Below are positions 5,195-5,343 of a stretch of 5,343 nt of DNA, piece after piece. This DNA is from an uncultured Arcobacter sp. (GTDB lineage: Bacteria > Campylobacterota > Campylobacteria > Campylobacterales > Arcobacteraceae): the NCBI GenBank assembly GCA_913054415.1, contig CAJXII010000103.1, positions 1 through 5,343 on the forward strand. Reading direction: 5' to 3'. A model generated the notes under the pieces. It saw nothing but the letters and a program-made list of their open reading frames with translations, did not search any database and was not told the DNA's origin. Positions within the stretch are counted from its first letter, which is position 1; each line of letters opens with the position of its first letter. A program made the translations under genes and the position numbers.

Positions 5195-5343
5195 TCAACC
5201 TTTCGTAGTATGAACAAACACACCATTAAAATCTTTTGGTGGTTGTTCAATATAATGTTCACATCTTTGTATATAGATATTATAGATGTTTATAATGTCC
5301 CCCTTTGTCAAGACCAATATCAGATTTCTTTTTATTCCACCTC
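5195..5343 (-). CDS. 3' end of an unrecognised gene, running off the window edge
   Basis: The minus strand is open for 48 codons from the edge to a TGA at 5195-5197, which is unlikely by chance in sequence this AT-rich. The visible tail includes YIQRCEHYIEQPPKDFNGVF and ends VHTTKG. I do not recognise the family. It contains no membrane segment or known motif. The stop lies 2 bases before the ATG of the TAXI protein gene, whose ribosome binding site falls inside this frame, so the two would be co-transcribed. The first ~15 codons (5297-5341) may belong to an insertion-sequence end rather than to the original gene, in which case this is a 5'-truncated remnant. Composition of the downstream two thirds looks like normal coding sequence for this genome. 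Confidence 0.5.
   Translation of the reverse strand, partial: GGIKRNLILVLTKGDIINIYNIYIQRCEHYIEQPPKDFNGVFVHTTKG
5199..5203 (-). promoter_or_regulatory. Ribosome binding site fixing the TAXI protein start at 5192
   Basis: The minus strand reads AAAGG, then a 6-base spacer, then ATG at 5192-5190. The alternative TTG at 5198-5196 directly touches this site and cannot use it. Confidence 0.75.
5279..5284 (-). promoter_or_regulatory. Possible -10 element upstream of the TAXI protein gene
   Basis: The minus strand has a perfect TATAAT here. A perfect TTGACA lies upstream at 5306-5311, but the 21-base gap is too long for a standard promoter. In Campylobacterota a -10 alone can work, which would give a leader of about 80 bases to the ATG at 5192. 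It lies inside the open frame of the partial upstream gene, so it may be chance or a promoter made where that gene was interrupted. Confidence 0.35.
5296..5343 (-). mobile_element. Possible end of an IS21-like insertion sequence at the window edge
   Basis: On the minus strand this stretch contains CTGATATTGG, TTGACA and ends AAAGGGGGACA. G-rich GGGGAC(A) segments and a terminal CA are features I associate with the non-coding ends of IS21-family elements downstream of istB. The IstB-like tail at the opposite edge makes the idea more plausible. No second inverted repeat or target duplication is visible within the window, so this is only a suggestion. Confidence 0.3.

Noticed and set aside
5196..5198. 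TTG at 5198 as the start of the TAXI protein
   Set aside because: The AAAGG site at 5199-5203 is directly adjacent to it, leaving no spacer, while it is correctly placed for the ATG at 5192.
5279..5311. A standard sigma-70 promoter made from TTGACA (5306-5311) and TATAAT (5279-5284)
   Set aside because: The spacer is 21 bases, well outside the usual 16-18; only the -10 alone was kept, as a low-confidence element.

Overview
The window is AT-rich (my impression is about 30% G+C) and its gene content points to a member of the Campylobacterota (Epsilonproteobacteria). The two strongest signs are a PEB4/Cbf2-type periplasmic peptidyl-prolyl isomerase directly followed by a class II fructose-bisphosphate aldolase, the same pair and order I recall as Cj0596-Cj0597 in Campylobacter jejuni, and a response regulator that matches the HsrA (HP1043)/CosR (Cj0355c) family almost residue for residue in its DNA-binding domain. 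Genus cannot be fixed from the sequence alone; an Arcobacter-like or Sulfurimonas-like genome would fit.

Layout. Positions 1-60 (minus strand) hold a short reading frame that looks like the C-terminal end of an IS21-family IstB ATPase, cut off from any start. Positions 101-2079 (minus strand) are a two-gene operon: the HsrA/CosR-like regulator first, then a complete membrane histidine kinase. Positions 2080-2295 are a divergent regulatory region with an extended -10 promoter facing each way and an array of TTTAA motifs at roughly helical spacing between them. Positions 2296-4198 (plus strand) are the ppi-fba operon, closed by a hairpin at 4213-4232. Positions 4242-5192 (minus strand) encode a TAXI-type TRAP transporter solute-binding protein, and 5195-5343 (minus strand) holds the 3' end of an unrecognised gene or gene fragment just upstream of it. 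The last ~45 bases may be the end of an insertion sequence, so both edges of the window may touch IS21-like DNA.

How the genes may work together. The best lead is that the regulator, known in Campylobacter and Helicobacter as an orphan that lacks the normal phosphorylation site, here has a complete acidic pocket with Asp51 and sits next to an intact kinase. It therefore looks like a conventional phosphorelay version of a regulator better known as atypical. It also keeps a cysteine at position 218, the position of the redox-sensitive cysteine described for CosR. The motif array lies upstream of both its own promoter and the ppi-fba promoter, so autoregulation and control of the envelope chaperone/aldolase operon are reasonable but untested inferences. 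No CRISPR array, tRNA or rRNA was seen.
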